Position numbers and translations under genes: made by a program
Assembly (NCBI GenBank): GCA_963971535.1
Contig: OZ020590.1
Coordinates: forward strand, 155,727,230-155,791,229
Reading direction: 5' to 3'
Length of the DNA stretch: 64,000 nucleotides
From: Notolepis coatsorum
Taxonomy: Eukaryota; Chordata; Actinopteri; Aulopiformes; Paralepididae
Notes under the pieces: model-generated
The model's database searches: none
The model's input: the letters and a program-made list of their open reading frames with translations, nothing else
Told to the model about the DNA's origin: nothing
Shown: piece after piece, positions 33,441 through 44,699 of the stretch
How the letters are laid out: the number at the start of each line of letters is the position of its first letter
Position numbering within the stretch: the stretch's first letter is position 1

Positions 33441-33914
33441 TAGGGCTGACCCCTATTAATCGATTAGTCGACTAATCGGTTGAAAGGAGCCGTAGTCGAC
33501 TGGCCAACCTCTTAGTCGAATATAATAAAAAAATAAATAAAATTAAAAAAAAAGTATCATTCTTTCCAAAAGAAGAGGCCTAGAAGCGTGGCTAACGCTA
33601 ATGGCACGCATACCAGCGGCTAACTGCCTAAGAAAACAGGCACAGAGGCACTGAAAGAGGATTTCACCCGTCTAATGAACACACTAGACTAGACAAATAT
33701 CAAGATGTATCCATCAGTGGACCAATTGCATGCTTTTTCAGAGGACAAGAAGCCTTCAGTCGACTCCTTCAGATAATTAAGCACCCCCCACAGCCCAAAT
33801 GGAACGATAAAAAAAAATATTATACTTCTTTTTTTTGTCGACCAATAGTCGACTAACGGCAAATCTTTGCCAATCCTAGTCGACCATCCAAATCCTTAGT
33901 CGGGGACAGCCCTA
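33441..33914. mobile_element. hAT-type MITE (family A, copy 3)
   Basis: The ends are TAGGGCTGACCCC and GGGGACAGCCCTA, with an exact 8-bp duplication GTACACAC (33433-33440 and 33915-33922). The interior matches 3021-3442 and is slightly longer. Confidence 0.92.
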
Positions 33915-33922
33915 GTACACAC

Positions 33923-34429
33923 TACGGTCCCCCTTGTTGTCAGTGCTACGTCCTCCAGGAGGTAGACGGATGCGTTACTGTCTCCTTGGCTTCCTCCAGG
34001 AGGTAGACGGATGCGTTACTGTCTCCTCGGCCTCCTCACGCTCCCTGATGGGGCTGCATCCGTCCGCGTCGCGCCAGCGTTCTTCCCACCAACAGCGACT
34101 TACTTTGGTCGTTAACGCCCCCACTGTCATCAGTTACGTATCCGTGTGTACTACTGCCCTGCAGAAGCTAACCACGCAAACAGTGACACTGAGAAAGATG
34201 GCTTTAAAGTTCTTTGACTATTAGTATATCCAGTGCTTTTGTAGTTACTGCAATTCTTTATACTCTTTTTCTCTAGAAAACAGAGCAAGATTGACCCCTG
34301 AAACTTTGTCACAAGGTAAAACAGATATTGAGAAGTTCAATTTCACATCTAACTCGATTAGCAGTAGTTACTACGTGGACTAGCTCCCCCTCCTGTACAG
34401 GAATTCATCTACAAAAAAAAAAAAAAAAA
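33923..34429. other. Unassigned sequence with a 42-bp direct repeat and an A run
   Basis: A segment with CTCCAGGAGGTAGACGGATG is present twice (33952-34035). A run of about 17 A lies at 34412-34428. No gene was recognised. Confidence 0.45.
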
Positions 34430-34770
34430 CACTGGACTCTGCACCAGGTGCGACTGCATGGTCCAATGTAGACTGACCACGTTTGGCCAAAACGTCCTGT
34501 CCATAAAAGGCAGTCAAACATGGAACAGTCTCCCCATTTCCATAAGGGAAAGCCCCACCCTTGCTTCTTTTAGAGGGCAACTACAAAAAAATGGCTGAAG
34601 ACCAACCAGTCATGTGAACACATGTGACATGCTGTTATGTGTCCTGTTTTTATGTATTTGTACATTTCTTACGGTTTCTATGAGTCCTGTTTTTATGTTT
34701 GGGGACAACGGATGGAAATTAGCCTCGTGCTAAATCCGGCAATTTTTACACTCCAGTGTTCATTAATTTT
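34430..34770 (+). mobile_element. LINE C-terminus and 3' UTR fragment
   Basis: The plus strand reads TTFGQNVLSIKGSQTWNSLP followed by ISIREAPTL-like residues, the C-terminal end of a fish LINE ORF2. The 3' UTR has GGGGACAACGGATGGAAATT. It may be the missing 3' end of the LINE family at 1-2230, which is inference. Confidence 0.65.
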
Positions 34771-35399
34771 CATTAAAAATAAACTGCGGTTAGCTTCTGC
34801 AGGGTAAAACATTTAATCGTTTACCTGAGGAACGTCAGAGCGAGGGCTCTCCCTCCGGTCGGCGTTTCCACCGCTGCTCAAGACGTCATGGACATTTCAG
34901 GGTTTTCATCGTTGCGACCGCGACCCATCATCGCCCACTCCCTGTCGCTGCACTCCATAGGAATGAACCGCTCCCCTTTTGACGTCGCTGTTGGTGTGGA
35001 AACGGTGGCGTCGTCGGCAAACAGGACGACCCCTCGTAGTGCACATGGTCACTAAAATAAGGAACACACATTTCTCAAGTCGTAGTAACGTCTTTGCGAT
35101 ACTGGAGCGGGAGCGTCGCCCCGCGCTTTTTGCATACGAAGCGTTACGCCGCCTTCGTCGCGTTCACCTCGTCTCGTTTCTGGTGGGCGCGGTAACAATA
35201 ACAACAAAACCCGAGGCGGTTTGAAAAGGCAGCGAAAATGATCAAGATAAGAGTTTAGCACATATCCATGCTGCGGAGGTGAATACCTGCCCTACTGAAA
35301 GGCGACCGCAGTAACCGCGAGAGTCGTACATCTGGGAGAAAGTGTTTATCTACCGAGTGACCCACCAAAAGTATTGTTGGTACAAAGGTAGATCGTATA
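34771..35399. other. Unassigned sequence, moderately CpG-rich
   Basis: 34850-35200 is CpG-rich and open in several frames but has no recognised domain. It could be a decayed transposon. Confidence 0.4.
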
Positions 35400-35777
35400 C
35401 AGGGTATCTGCAGGTTTCAACGGGTTCAATTTAAGACCTTTTTTTAATACCACTTAGAGGAAAGTTTAATACCAATTTCATACTAGCAAAAAAATAAATA
35501 AAAAACACATAGCGACACTGAACTGGCGGCTGCACTTCCATACAAGCTCTCGCCAGACGCACAAAGCTCCCGGTAGTCCCGCAAAAAACCAACGACTTGA
35601 ATACAAAAACATTTAATATATTTCATATTATTATCTCCTGGCAGCCAGGCTGGCCCCCAACCAAACAATTTAATACCTGTGCAAATTATATTTAAGACTT
35701 TTTAATACCTTTTAAAGGCCTTAAATTGAGAATTATAAATTGAATACTTAACTTTTTAATACCCATCAGATACCCTG
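35400..35777. mobile_element. hAT-like MITE
   Basis: The termini CAGGGTATCTGCAGG and (reversed) CAGGGTATCTGATGG are followed by TTTAATACC motifs. No clear 8-bp duplication was found. Confidence 0.7.
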
Positions 35778-36134
35778 GTAATAATGCAATAATATGTTTG
35801 TACTTGTGTACAAGTATTAATATGTATAACACTTATGGCGGGACTGGAGATGAACCGAAAATGTATCTATTGAGAGACTGCCATCTAATGGTTAAATGCA
35901 TGCTTTTGCCATTATGCTAGCGGCTGATCTTGATGCCCTGTGGTGTAGATGTGTAATGACATCACAGGGCACCGAGATGACGCTACATTCGGCCGGTCCT
36001 CGTAAACTCGTATAGTCGGGAGTTCATGAGTTGTGTGACGTATCGCTGACCTTTCATCTTTTGCTATGCAGAGACACTTTATTATGCATATGGCGTATCA
36101 TAAAACATCATCAGAAATATCATATTGACATTGT

Positions 36135-36470
36135 AGGATTCCCTTTTCTTTTTTCTCCCATCCCCCAATTTATTCGTCGTTATGCCATATTCCTCCTGGT
36201 CATTGGGGAGGGTGTAGACTACCCTACTGTTGGTCTGGGGAGGGTGTAGACTACCACAACGCCTCCTCCGATATATGTGGAGCCGCCAGCTGCTTCTTTT
36301 CACCCGACAGCTAGGAGTTTCTCTGGGAGAGCGTAACATACACAGAGGTTCACGCTATCACCCCCAGACCCCCTCCCTGCTGAACAGGCGCCCCGACTGA
36401 CCAGTAGGAGTCACTATTGCAACGACTCATACTTTTATCTCCGACACGGCTATCCCAAATAAGTACAATG
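36135..36470 (-). mobile_element. tRNA-derived SINE (family S2), 5'-truncated
   Basis: It shares the TTTTCTCCCATCCCCCAATT tail region and the GACCAGTAGGAGTC body with 28655-29114. The tRNA head is absent. Confidence 0.7.
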
Positions 36471-36650
36471 TTGTGTTTCTTTTTCAAATGTAGCCAAGCG
36501 TAAAGACCATAACCCTATCAAAACAGCAGTCAAAGTGTATATTTTCACTTTTCAGCACTACGTTTGTTTACCAATGATTTAAAAAATCTCCGCGTATTGC
36601 ACCGGAAAACAGGACAGGAAGCCGTCATAAAATCGCTGTAGTCTTATTAA

Positions 36651-37574
36651 CACTTTGATTGCCCAACCCGAGTTTTGCCCAACCCGAGTTTTCTCGGGTT
36701 TACCCCCCTGCGGGTTGAATGCCCATCACGAGAATATTTGGTTTTTCTCTTTTTTTATTAGCGATCTGAATTCATATTTCATCAACCGAGTCTACCGTTG
36801 GAAATTAAGCCACCCCAGGCGCTCAGATGTGAAAAAAGCGCCCCCTATCGTCTCCCAGATGGTAATTCACCCTTTTGGATTGAACTCAATGAAAATGAAT
36901 GAGAAAAAAAAAAACCGGACTCCACATTTTACTTCTCACTCACGCAACCGGCGTCGATCAGCTTCACTCTGGAGCCTCAGAGCAGCAGGGATTATGTGTT
37001 TTTACAGTATACGGTGGGATCAATAAAAGGATAGATTTTTTCGAATGGCGATCAGGAATTGGAATAATCCATTTGGATACCATCTGATCTCAGGTAAGGA
37101 ATCTATGTTACCAGTCTTAGGATAATTGGACTCGTTTTCACGGAGATATAAGCGTTTCCCATATGTGTCCCCCAGGCTGTTTGACTGTCCGAGCGGTCAG
37201 GAACTAGGAGAATCGATTTTTATATGTGTACACATATACTATCGATAATCTAGCGTTTATTTGAAAACTATTCATAAATAGGCCGAAAAATGACAACGTT
37301 CTAGAATATTCCAGTAAAGGGCGATTATCATAGAATGTCTTATTTTTCTGTGGAAACGAGTGCTTTTCAAAATGCTAGAAAACAAAAATGAACCGATAAA
37401 AAAAACAATCCACTTTGACAATGTTGACTGGAAAATGAGTCTTTGATAAGCGACGGGCAGATTAGACACATAGCCATAATTTAAAACTTAGATTAGGCGA
37501 TATTAACGCTAACATTGAAGTGGTGCTGGGCATTCAAGGGGGTAAAAAGGAATTAAGCTTGGGCTCTGAAAGTG
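36651..37574. mobile_element. piggyBac-like MITE
   Basis: TTAA flanks both ends (36647-36650 and 37575-37578). The termini are CACTTTGATTGCCCAACCC and (reversed) CACTTTCAGAGCCCAAGC. A tandem GCCCAACCCGAGTTTT lies at the left. Open frames inside show no transposase DDD motifs. Confidence 0.7.
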
Positions 37575-37578
37575 TTAA

Positions 37579-38485
37579 CTTATTAACTAAAAGATTTTAA
37601 CAAAATAAAGAGCAGCAGCACTATTGCATAATGCTATGTATTTCTTTTAGGGGAGTAGGATTTGTTTCAGTTTTAGCACGATGTTTTATAGATGGCTAGG
37701 TTAAACACAGGTTTTAGGTATCAGAATTGGCCGATACTCGAGGCTGTGATATCGGTTTCGGACATGAAAAAGTGGTATCGTGCCACGATCCCTAGTCCTG
37801 GCTTTCTGACGTGACTCTGTGAACCCGTCTAGCCCATCCGAACGCCATCACCTTGGTCACCACTTGGTCACCACTTGGTCACGTGATCTATTTCCGACTT
37901 ACGAGTTGCAGAGGACGGACCAAATGCACCATTTCCCGCGAAAAGCAGATTGCAATAGCATGCAATTGACCATTAGGTGGCAGTCTCTAAATAGATGTAT
38001 TGTTGGTGTTTAGTTGCTCTTTAAAGTGATTTCCCACCGTTTCACTACTCGCAGTTACCGCTGTCCACCTCTATGCAACTGAATAAAGGCCTCGCACAGA
38101 AACTTTGTGCAGACCTTCTTCCGACATGGCCGCCTGTGACCATTACCAACTACTTTTGAAAGAAAATGTCTTAACTTATGTGCAGAGCACATGCGGTAGA
38201 GCAGGTAAAACATTTAAAAAGCATATCACTGTTCCACTGTGACGTCTTTACAAGATCCAGTAATAAAACACAGATTCACAAGTCTTGTCGATACAATTCT
38301 CATACGTCATCGTCGACACATAATAGCGCAACCGTTGCCTCTTCCAACATGGAGGAGAAATGGGCATCCCAGACATTCTTTGCGAGGCCTCTCGTAGGTC
38401 GCCCTGACCGCGCGGTGCTTACCGGCGCCCGTCACGTTACAACCTTCAGTCGGCGCAAAGTCCGAAAAAAAAAAAAAACACAGAG
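37579..38485. other. 3' flank of msantd2
   Basis: 37720-37795 is a fragment of a TATCGG-rich MITE. The remainder should hold the msantd2 3' UTR on the minus strand, including an A-run at 38467. No confident poly(A) signal was fixed. Confidence 0.45.
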
Positions 38486-39386
38486 TTACATAAATATCTC
38501 TTTGTTGTTGTACTTTAAGGTGTAACCCACGGCGACCTCCAGACACTCCACCAGCGAACCCGCCGAGAGGAAGTCCAGCTCCACCTCGACGAATTTTATG
38601 TAAACAGCCGACCCGCCGTCGTCTCCCGCCGCGTCCTGCCCCCCCATGACGCCGCTGTTCTCCTGCAGGAAGCGCGTGACGGCGGACGGCTCGCCCGGGC
38701 CGCACGGCTTCCCGAAGCTCTGAAAGTGCTGAAACAGACACTGCTGTAGGGTCCTGTCCTCCGCTATGCCCAGGTAGCAGTACGTGAGCCTAGTCCCCGT
38801 CTCCCCCCCTCCTCCTCCTCCGCCCTGAAGGCTCCCTGACGGCCACTGCGGTATGCTGTGGTCGCCCCGCGGCGACGCCGCCGCCGCCTGAGCCGCGCTG
38901 TTCGAGGCGTCGACGGCCGCCTCGTAGCCGATGGCGTAGAGTCCGTACGTCTTGGGGATGTCCCCGGGGAGGAGGTACTGCAGCGACGTGCCCCGGCCGC
39001 AGCCGGCCACCCGGGACTGGGCCACGGGCATCCAGTCCACCTCCATGTGCAGCTCCAGGCAGCGCGCCTCGCTGATGGTGATGTCCAGGCACTTGTAGTA
39101 GACGTTCTTCCAGTTCATCTTCTGCACCTTGGTCATGACCACGCGGCCCTCCGGCTTCTCCGGGTTGAAGTACTCGCGCAGCCGCTTGCCCAGCGGCACC
39201 TGGGAGCTGATCTCGGCGTGGTGGTAGCGCACGTCGTCGCGCCAGCGCGTGTTGTAGCCCACGCCGAAGATGGCCAGCTTGTTGGAGAGGTGCAGCCGCG
39301 AGAACTCCGTCCACGTCTGGAAGTGCTCCCACTTGAGCTGCACCGACTCCAGGATGCGCGTCACGTTCCGCATCACGTCCCGCTTC
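38486..39386 (-). CDS. msantd2: Myb/SANT-like domain protein 2, coding exon 4 (last)
   Basis: This exon encodes the conserved C-terminal half: [74 protein letters not shown] and [20 protein letters not shown], ending NNKEIFM and a stop at 38486-38488. It matches human MSANTD2 closely. The function of this region is not known to me. The acceptor is CCCCTCAG before 39386, and the first base completes a CA|G codon from exon 3. A fish-specific low-complexity insert (Ala-rich, then a run of seven Gly) lies where the human protein is variable. High G+C gives long antisense ORFs that are not genes. Confidence 0.93.
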
Positions 39387-39428
39387 CTGAGGGGAGGAGA
39401 TCATATCATTAATAATAATAATAAATAC

Positions 39429-40690
39429 TAGGGCTCGGCCGATATCGGCATTAAAATGTGATATCGGAAAATATCGGTATCGGTTTTCAAAAAAAAAAAA
39501 AAAAAAATTTTACATTTATATAAACTTTATTTACCGAGGCAAGCAAGTAAGAACAAATTCTGATTTTATTTATTGTCAAAAGTATGCATAATGTTGTGTT
39601 AATTCCACAACAAGAGATATGTAATGTTAATTACCTGAAATTATTCCGTTTTTTGGGGGGGGGGGGGGGGGACCCTGCATATATGGGTATCGGTTGATAT
39701 CGGTATCGGAAATTAACACTTTCTTCGCCAGGCTTATGTACATCATTATACCATCCTCTGCCAGCCCTATTTAACATGGAGAAGTTCCCCTTCTTTGCAG
39801 GGCTATAACTTTTTAAATTGTATTGCTAAATTGACATTACTATGGCCCATTCAACATCAAGTATCTATTGTTCAGGGTGTAGCAACGTTATACTTTTTCA
39901 TTCACATATTCATACTAAAATACGGTCTAAAGTATAAATATGTTTTTATCGTTTTCTGCAGCTTTCTGCAGAACGTGATTTATAGCCCTAAATGAATTAT
40001 ATTGATGATCAAATACAGTTTGATAGCGATTGGCGCGAGATAAAAAATGTCAAATGGACGTGCTTCTAGAAGTTACTACTTATCATCTGATGTTGACCGG
40101 ATGGGGGGGGGTCGTTTATAATTCCGTGGCCAACGTTAGATGATTCATCTAGTGTGGGTGATATGATCATTAGAGCAGTTTGTATCGAACACGGTAAAAA
40201 AAAACGCTGAAACTCACCGTAGCTTCCTCGTAGCGTTGGGCGATGAGCAAAAATATTCCTATTATGAGATATATTGAAATATGCGATCCATCGCCAGGTT
40301 GTATAATAGTATATACGTCCAAATCATGTTGTTTATCGAGTTATTGGTAACGGATTGCTATCCATTGTGTCTAGCTCGAGTCCCGGGACATATAGCGAGT
40401 GATCGGACCGAATTTGGATGAGCACCAGTTTCCGTTTCCGGTTTCCGGTTTGGGCGATCCGCCGATCGGCCACCAGATGGCGCTCTTGAACCGTTGGAGA
40501 GTTGAGAGGGGATCAACAGTAGATCTCAAGTCTGCGGGGGAGAAATATGATTGCGATCACAGATTTTTGAAATATTGATCTCAATGACGTGTTACGGCGT
40601 CATTGGCAGAATTAGCATGGCGGGGAATGACGAGGGAAGGCGTCCTTGGCGGCCATAGTGTTAAGAGTTGGACAATATTGGGGTGTGACG
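39429..40690. mobile_element. hAT-type MITE (family B) split by a piggyBac-like insertion
   Basis: TAGGGCTCGGCCGATATCGG at the left and TAAGAGTTGGACAATATTGG at the right match family B of 31818. The piece in between is the 39717-40660 insertion. The right end is truncated. It lies in the last intron of msantd2. Confidence 0.75.
39717..40660. mobile_element. piggyBac-like MITE nested in a hAT MITE
   Basis: TTAA is duplicated (39713-39716 and 40661-40664). The termini are CACTTTCTTCGCCAGGC and (reversed) CACTATGGCCGCCAAGG. Comparison with the uninterrupted family-B copy shows the exact insertion point at GGAAATTAAGAG. No transposase was seen. Confidence 0.78.
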
Positions 40691-40899
40691 TACTGTATAT
40701 TTTAGTTGATGAAATATTTGTGTTGACTAAATATTTTAGTTGATGAAATATTTTTTCATTTCAGTGTCACAGTATGACATCGATCTCCAAAATAATAAAA
40801 CAAATAAAAAGAAAAAGTTCAAATAATTTTTTTAGGGCCCTCGTCACTAGAGGCCCAAGGGCCGCGGCCCAAACGGCCCGGTCGTTAATCCGGCCCTGG

Positions 40900-41240
40900 T
40901 TTTGGGGATGTGTGTGAGAGTATGTGCAAAATAAAACATTGTTTTGTTTAAGGCAGCCTATATACTGTCATGGAGTCATACAGGTGTGTTTATATAAACA
41001 ACATACACCCCTCCTCCCCATGTATAAAAGTGCACATTGCAGCAGTTTTATATGTGATTGAAATTGGATCACATTGTAAAGTAACACCAAGTAGGCTGAC
41101 ACCATGACAACTGTATACGATAAAGACATAAAAAATATATCATATTGTAATTTGTACTGGGGGGGGGGGGGGGGCGGTTTAGTTTTTGGATGTGTGTGAG
41201 ATTATGGGCAAAATAAAGCAGCATTGTTTTTTGACGAAGT
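40900..41240. repeat. Dispersed repeat, also at 48085-48365
   Basis: The shared segments are GATTGAAATTGGATCACATT, ACCATGACAACTGTATACGA, TTTGGATGTGTGTGAGATTA and CAAAATAAA. Segment order differs slightly between copies, and a G homopolymer (41160-41174) interrupts this one. Superfamily unknown. Confidence 0.65.
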
Positions 41241-41329
41241 GCCCCTTTAATAGAGCTGGACAAGAGAGATGGAAAAGAGAAAAAGACAAAGAGACATAAT
41301 GAAGACAGCTGCTGTCCAGGTTGACTTAC

Positions 41330-41393
41330 TGGGTTTGTTCTGTGATCTCTGGTTGAATCTGGACCAGTCTGGCTTTAGGCACCGGGACTTCCT
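41330..41393 (-). CDS. msantd2: Myb/SANT-like domain protein 2, coding exon 3
   Basis: A 64-nt exon between an acceptor (TGTACAG before 41393) and a donor (CCCA|GTAAGT after 41330) encodes EEVPVPKARLVQIQPEITEQ plus TQ. Human MSANTD2 has DEIPVTKRTLKIKQE in the same place before KRDIMQN. The phases fit on both sides (G|AG from exon 2, CA|G to exon 4), which is why this short exon is accepted. Confidence 0.85.
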
Positions 41394-41695
41394 CTGTACA
41401 GAAAGGAATAGAAAAGAGGTCAACTTGTTGCTCCCAAGGTGCCGATTATTTTAATGAATCAATTCATCCAATTGATTACTTGTTATCAATTAGCCTAATC
41501 GGTGCATCTAAACCATAATTAAACAATTAAACATAAACATTAACACCATAGAAGGAGATGACCACTGTGACCATGTATCGCACATCTCTTTGCATTCATG
41601 AGGAAGTATTCCTCTGCATGGGATCACAGCTAGAATGCATGGGAGTCAATGAGCCTAAGACAGAAAACATCATGTGCTGTATATATACCGCATAT

Positions 41696-42002
41696 TAGGG
41701 ATGGGCATTTTAAAGAAAAATCCAGATCGATTGATCGCATGGCGCATGCTATACTCGAGTGATCGTGTATTACTCGAAAAGGGGAAAAAAACTAAAAATG
41801 TAATTAAAAAAATATAGATATTTTTTTTTACTTAATTTTGTTTATTCACGTATATGTTTAAGGAAACCAACAAACAGTTATAATCTTACACATACATGTG
41901 AAACAAATATGTAAAAAAAGATATATATAAAATTATACACAAATTATTTAAGATAGATTTTTCTCATAGATACGAGTAATCGATTACTCACGCCCATCCC
42001 TA
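41696..42002. mobile_element. hAT-type MITE (family C)
   Basis: The ends are TAGGGATGGGCATTTTA and (reversed) TAGGGATGGGCGTGAGTAA. The 8-bp duplication CCGCATAT (41688-41695 and 42003-42010) is exact. It lies in msantd2 intron 2. Confidence 0.92.
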
Positions 42003-42010
42003 CCGCATAT

Positions 42011-42735
42011 TATATATTTACCACATATATACATAACCATCTGTCTGACTCTGAATATACCTGCATAATATCCTCCTATACGTCACGGTGACCAATTGCA
42101 GCCACTCTTATTGTCTGGGACCAAATACGGCCACGCCCCACTCCCAGCAAAAAGTGGGAATCTCTAGAATGGGTTTGGGGCGGCGCTGTATACGGAAGTA
42201 GCTCTCAAGGTGACGATTAGACAACACTTTTTTGTTGTCAGTAGATGGCAGCATTGGTTTAAAATTAAAGGCTGAAAATGTTGAGAACTACAACACTGCA
42301 TTTCCCAAGAGCGTTAGCACAGGTCGCAGGTCACTGGGATGGGTCTATATTCTCCGACGTGATCTGAACAGCGTTAAACTATTACTGCAACCTCGGTATA
42401 GCGACCGCGAATGGCCAACTAATTATCTTAACAAAAGTGCGCTGGTAGCATTACATATGTTGTCTAAAGGGGGACATATGGTACAATTTAAGATTCTAAT
42501 GATAATCGGCATATAAAGGACAAGATAAAGCATCGTTAATTTGTAAGAAACCTCAATGAAAACGGCGCAGGGTGCTATTGTTATGAAAATGTGATAGAAT
42601 CCTATAAAAATGTGGACGCACTTGGCCTACGTTCCGTTAGGTACCTGCCTGTGACCTGCATGTAACGCATATAACTCTGTATGATGGCATGAACAATAAT
42701 GCTGTATAGCTGTATATGCATTATATATATATATA
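42011..42735. other. msantd2 intron sequence, unassigned
   Basis: 42232-42516 is open on the plus strand (94 codons) without a recognised motif. It may be part of an old MITE. Confidence 0.4.
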
Positions 42736-43335
42736 TCTATTAGTGCTGTCAGGCGATTCAATTTTTTTTATCTAATTAATTACAGGATTTGTAATTAATT
42801 AATTAATCTAATTAATCACATTTTAATCGCATAACCATTTTAGGCCTGATATTCTATAATCATATTTCAAATGGCATGAATTCAGTACTGCATCTACAGA
42901 ACCTTCTGTTTAATCATCTTCCATTTAGTCATTCGCTTAGATTTTTCAGGTCTGGTCAATTTTAGCATGGTGTTATTCACAGTCAAAGATAAAAAAAAAA
43001 TGTATTGATATTCTCATTTGGTTTATTACAATTTACTCAAGCCTAGTAACAGACACAGTATTTCTGACACTGAGATCCATAGATGTCCCTAGAATCAGAT
43101 ACCAAGAACATGCAAATGGACCATATTAAAAAAAAATCTGTTAATGTGTATTCTACGTTATTATGGAATGAATGAGATTAAAAAAAAATTAAAAAATCTA
43201 AAGAAATTTTTATTAATTATTTTGTTCAGTTTTTTTGTTAAGTATTGTGTGATTTTTTTGTGTATGGCAAACTGTAGTTTAACTGTGCACATGACAATAA
43301 AACAATCTTGAATCTTGAATCTAATCTAATCGGTT
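42736..43335. mobile_element. MITE fragment and LINE 3' end
   Basis: TAGTGCTGTCAGGCGATTCA at 42740 matches the inverse of the 14598 fragment. At 43200-43320 TGCACATGACAATAAAACAA and repeated CTTGAAT form a LINE 3' end. The remainder is A/T-rich. Confidence 0.55.
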
Positions 43336-43529
43336 TAACTTGTTTTCCAGCATCCTGCACTGTAGAGCCGTGTTGATAGTACGGTTTTGATGCTGTATTA
43401 GTTGGATTTACAGATTTGTTTAAGTATCATGAAGGTTGTGCATGCTTTATTGATCCGCTTTTAAATATATTGGTTGTGGCCAAACTCCCGCAACAATAGC
43501 CTTCTCAAAATCACCCAGCAAGATGACAC

Positions 43530-43617
43530 ACTGATTCAGACACACTCCTACTCAGACACACACTCCTACTCAGACAGACACACACTCCTACTCAAGACAC
43601 ACACTCCTACTCAAGAC
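43530..43617. repeat. Minisatellite interrupted by the 43618 element
   Basis: Units of CACACTCCTACTCAGACA and CACTCCTACTCAAGACACA are present. The array resumes at 44542-44585 on the other side of the insertion. Confidence 0.85.
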
Positions 43618-44541
43618 TAGAGTTGTTCTGATACCGATACCAGTATCGGAAATGACTCCGATACAGCCTAAAATGCTGGTATCGGTATCGGCGAGTACAC
43701 GTCAAATCTATGCTCCGATCCCATGACGTAATTTATCAACAATACGTGGGGTATCCTCCTGCTGAGAGTGAGCATTATAAAATAAACATGTTTTAATCTA
43801 CCGTGAATTAAAGTGTCAATGCTGTTTGTCATTTTAACAGCAGATACTTTCTTAAATGCCATCGTCCCGACAGAGCGGTGTGACGGGGAGCTCTGACGTG
43901 TTTGCTTGCTGGTGTTATTAGCATTAGCTGAAGAGCTAACCAAAAAGCTAGTTTTAGCTTAACGTTACCTTGGCTAAAGTTGGGGCTATTCATAATCCAG
44001 CAATAATGGCTGCAGACCTGCAAGCAAAGTACAGCAAGTTGGCAAAGGAGTATTCCAAGGTAAATCACTTTTTCACCAGTAACGTTACATTGTCTTTCCA
44101 TCTAGCTCACGTTAACGTGGCTAACCTAAGTGTTGTCACTGATCGACCTCTCGTACGCAATTAATGACATGTTGCGGACAGCCATACCGGTGACAATGTT
44201 TAGCTTTTAGTGCCAAAGGATAAGAGTCTGAGGCGGAGTCTCAAGAGAGAATGTTGAATATTTATTGTGCATTAAAAATCACAACATAAAGTTACTACTA
44301 GCCAGAGCCTCTGCTACTAGCTAACTGAACCGGAGCACCTGGATAGCAAGTGCAACAACGTATAACGTCTGTGCGGAACCAATGTCCCAACAACCTTTCC
44401 GTGGGTGAACTCATTGAGCATAGTTGTCAATTAATGATTATGTATGCACTGGTATCGGATCAGTATCGGTATCGGCCGATACCCAAAGCTTAGGTATCGG
44501 AATCGGATCGGGAAGGAAAAATTTGTATCGGAACATCTCTA
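43618..44541 (+). mobile_element. hAT-type element that appears to carry a host exon
   Basis: The ends are TAGAGTTGTTCTGATACCGA and (reversed) TAGAGATGTTCCGATACAA, with TATCGG-rich subterminal regions. The 8-bp duplication CTCAAGAC (43610-43617 and 44542-44549) is exact, and the minisatellite target continues on both sides. The interior is not transposase. It holds a 54-nt exon-like segment (44006-44059), G+C-balanced flanks with repeated GCTAGTTTTAGC and AACGTTAC motifs, and an opposing short ORF starting ATGGC at 43860. It lies in msantd2 intron 2. Confidence 0.85.
44006..44059 (+). pseudogene. ppp1r21: Captured first coding exon resembling PPP1R21 (KLRAQ protein)
   Basis: The translation is MAADLQAKYSKLAKEYSK, directly followed by a GTAAAT donor. 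Human PPP1R21 begins, as I recall it, MASAELQGKYQKLAQEYSK and then LRAQNQ. The match covers the whole exon, including its apparent end after EYSK. PPP1R21 is an endosomal coiled-coil protein; nothing of its remaining exons is present in the window. Because the exon lies between the ends of a transposon with an exact target duplication, capture of genomic sequence (exon plus some promoter and intron) is the simplest reading. It is on the opposite strand to msantd2. Alternatives are a chance match in 18 residues, or a chimeric transposon gene start. Confidence 0.6.
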
Positions 44542-44699
44542 CTCAAGACACACACTGACTCCGACACACACTCCTCCTCAGAGACGCAGAGGGCTGCCTG
44601 GATGTGCTCAGGATGGACAGCGAAGCAAATGCCAAGGGTCACATTACACTGACTGAACCCCAAAGAGCAAGAGAAGGAGAGGGAGTCTAACATGGAGCA

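Noticed and set aside
38858-39412. Plus-strand frame over msantd2 exon 4
   Set aside because: Antisense shadow of the conserved msantd2 frame in G+C-rich DNA.
42232-42516. 94-codon plus-strand ORF in an msantd2 intron
   Set aside because: No homology that I recognise and no conserved splice sites at its ends.
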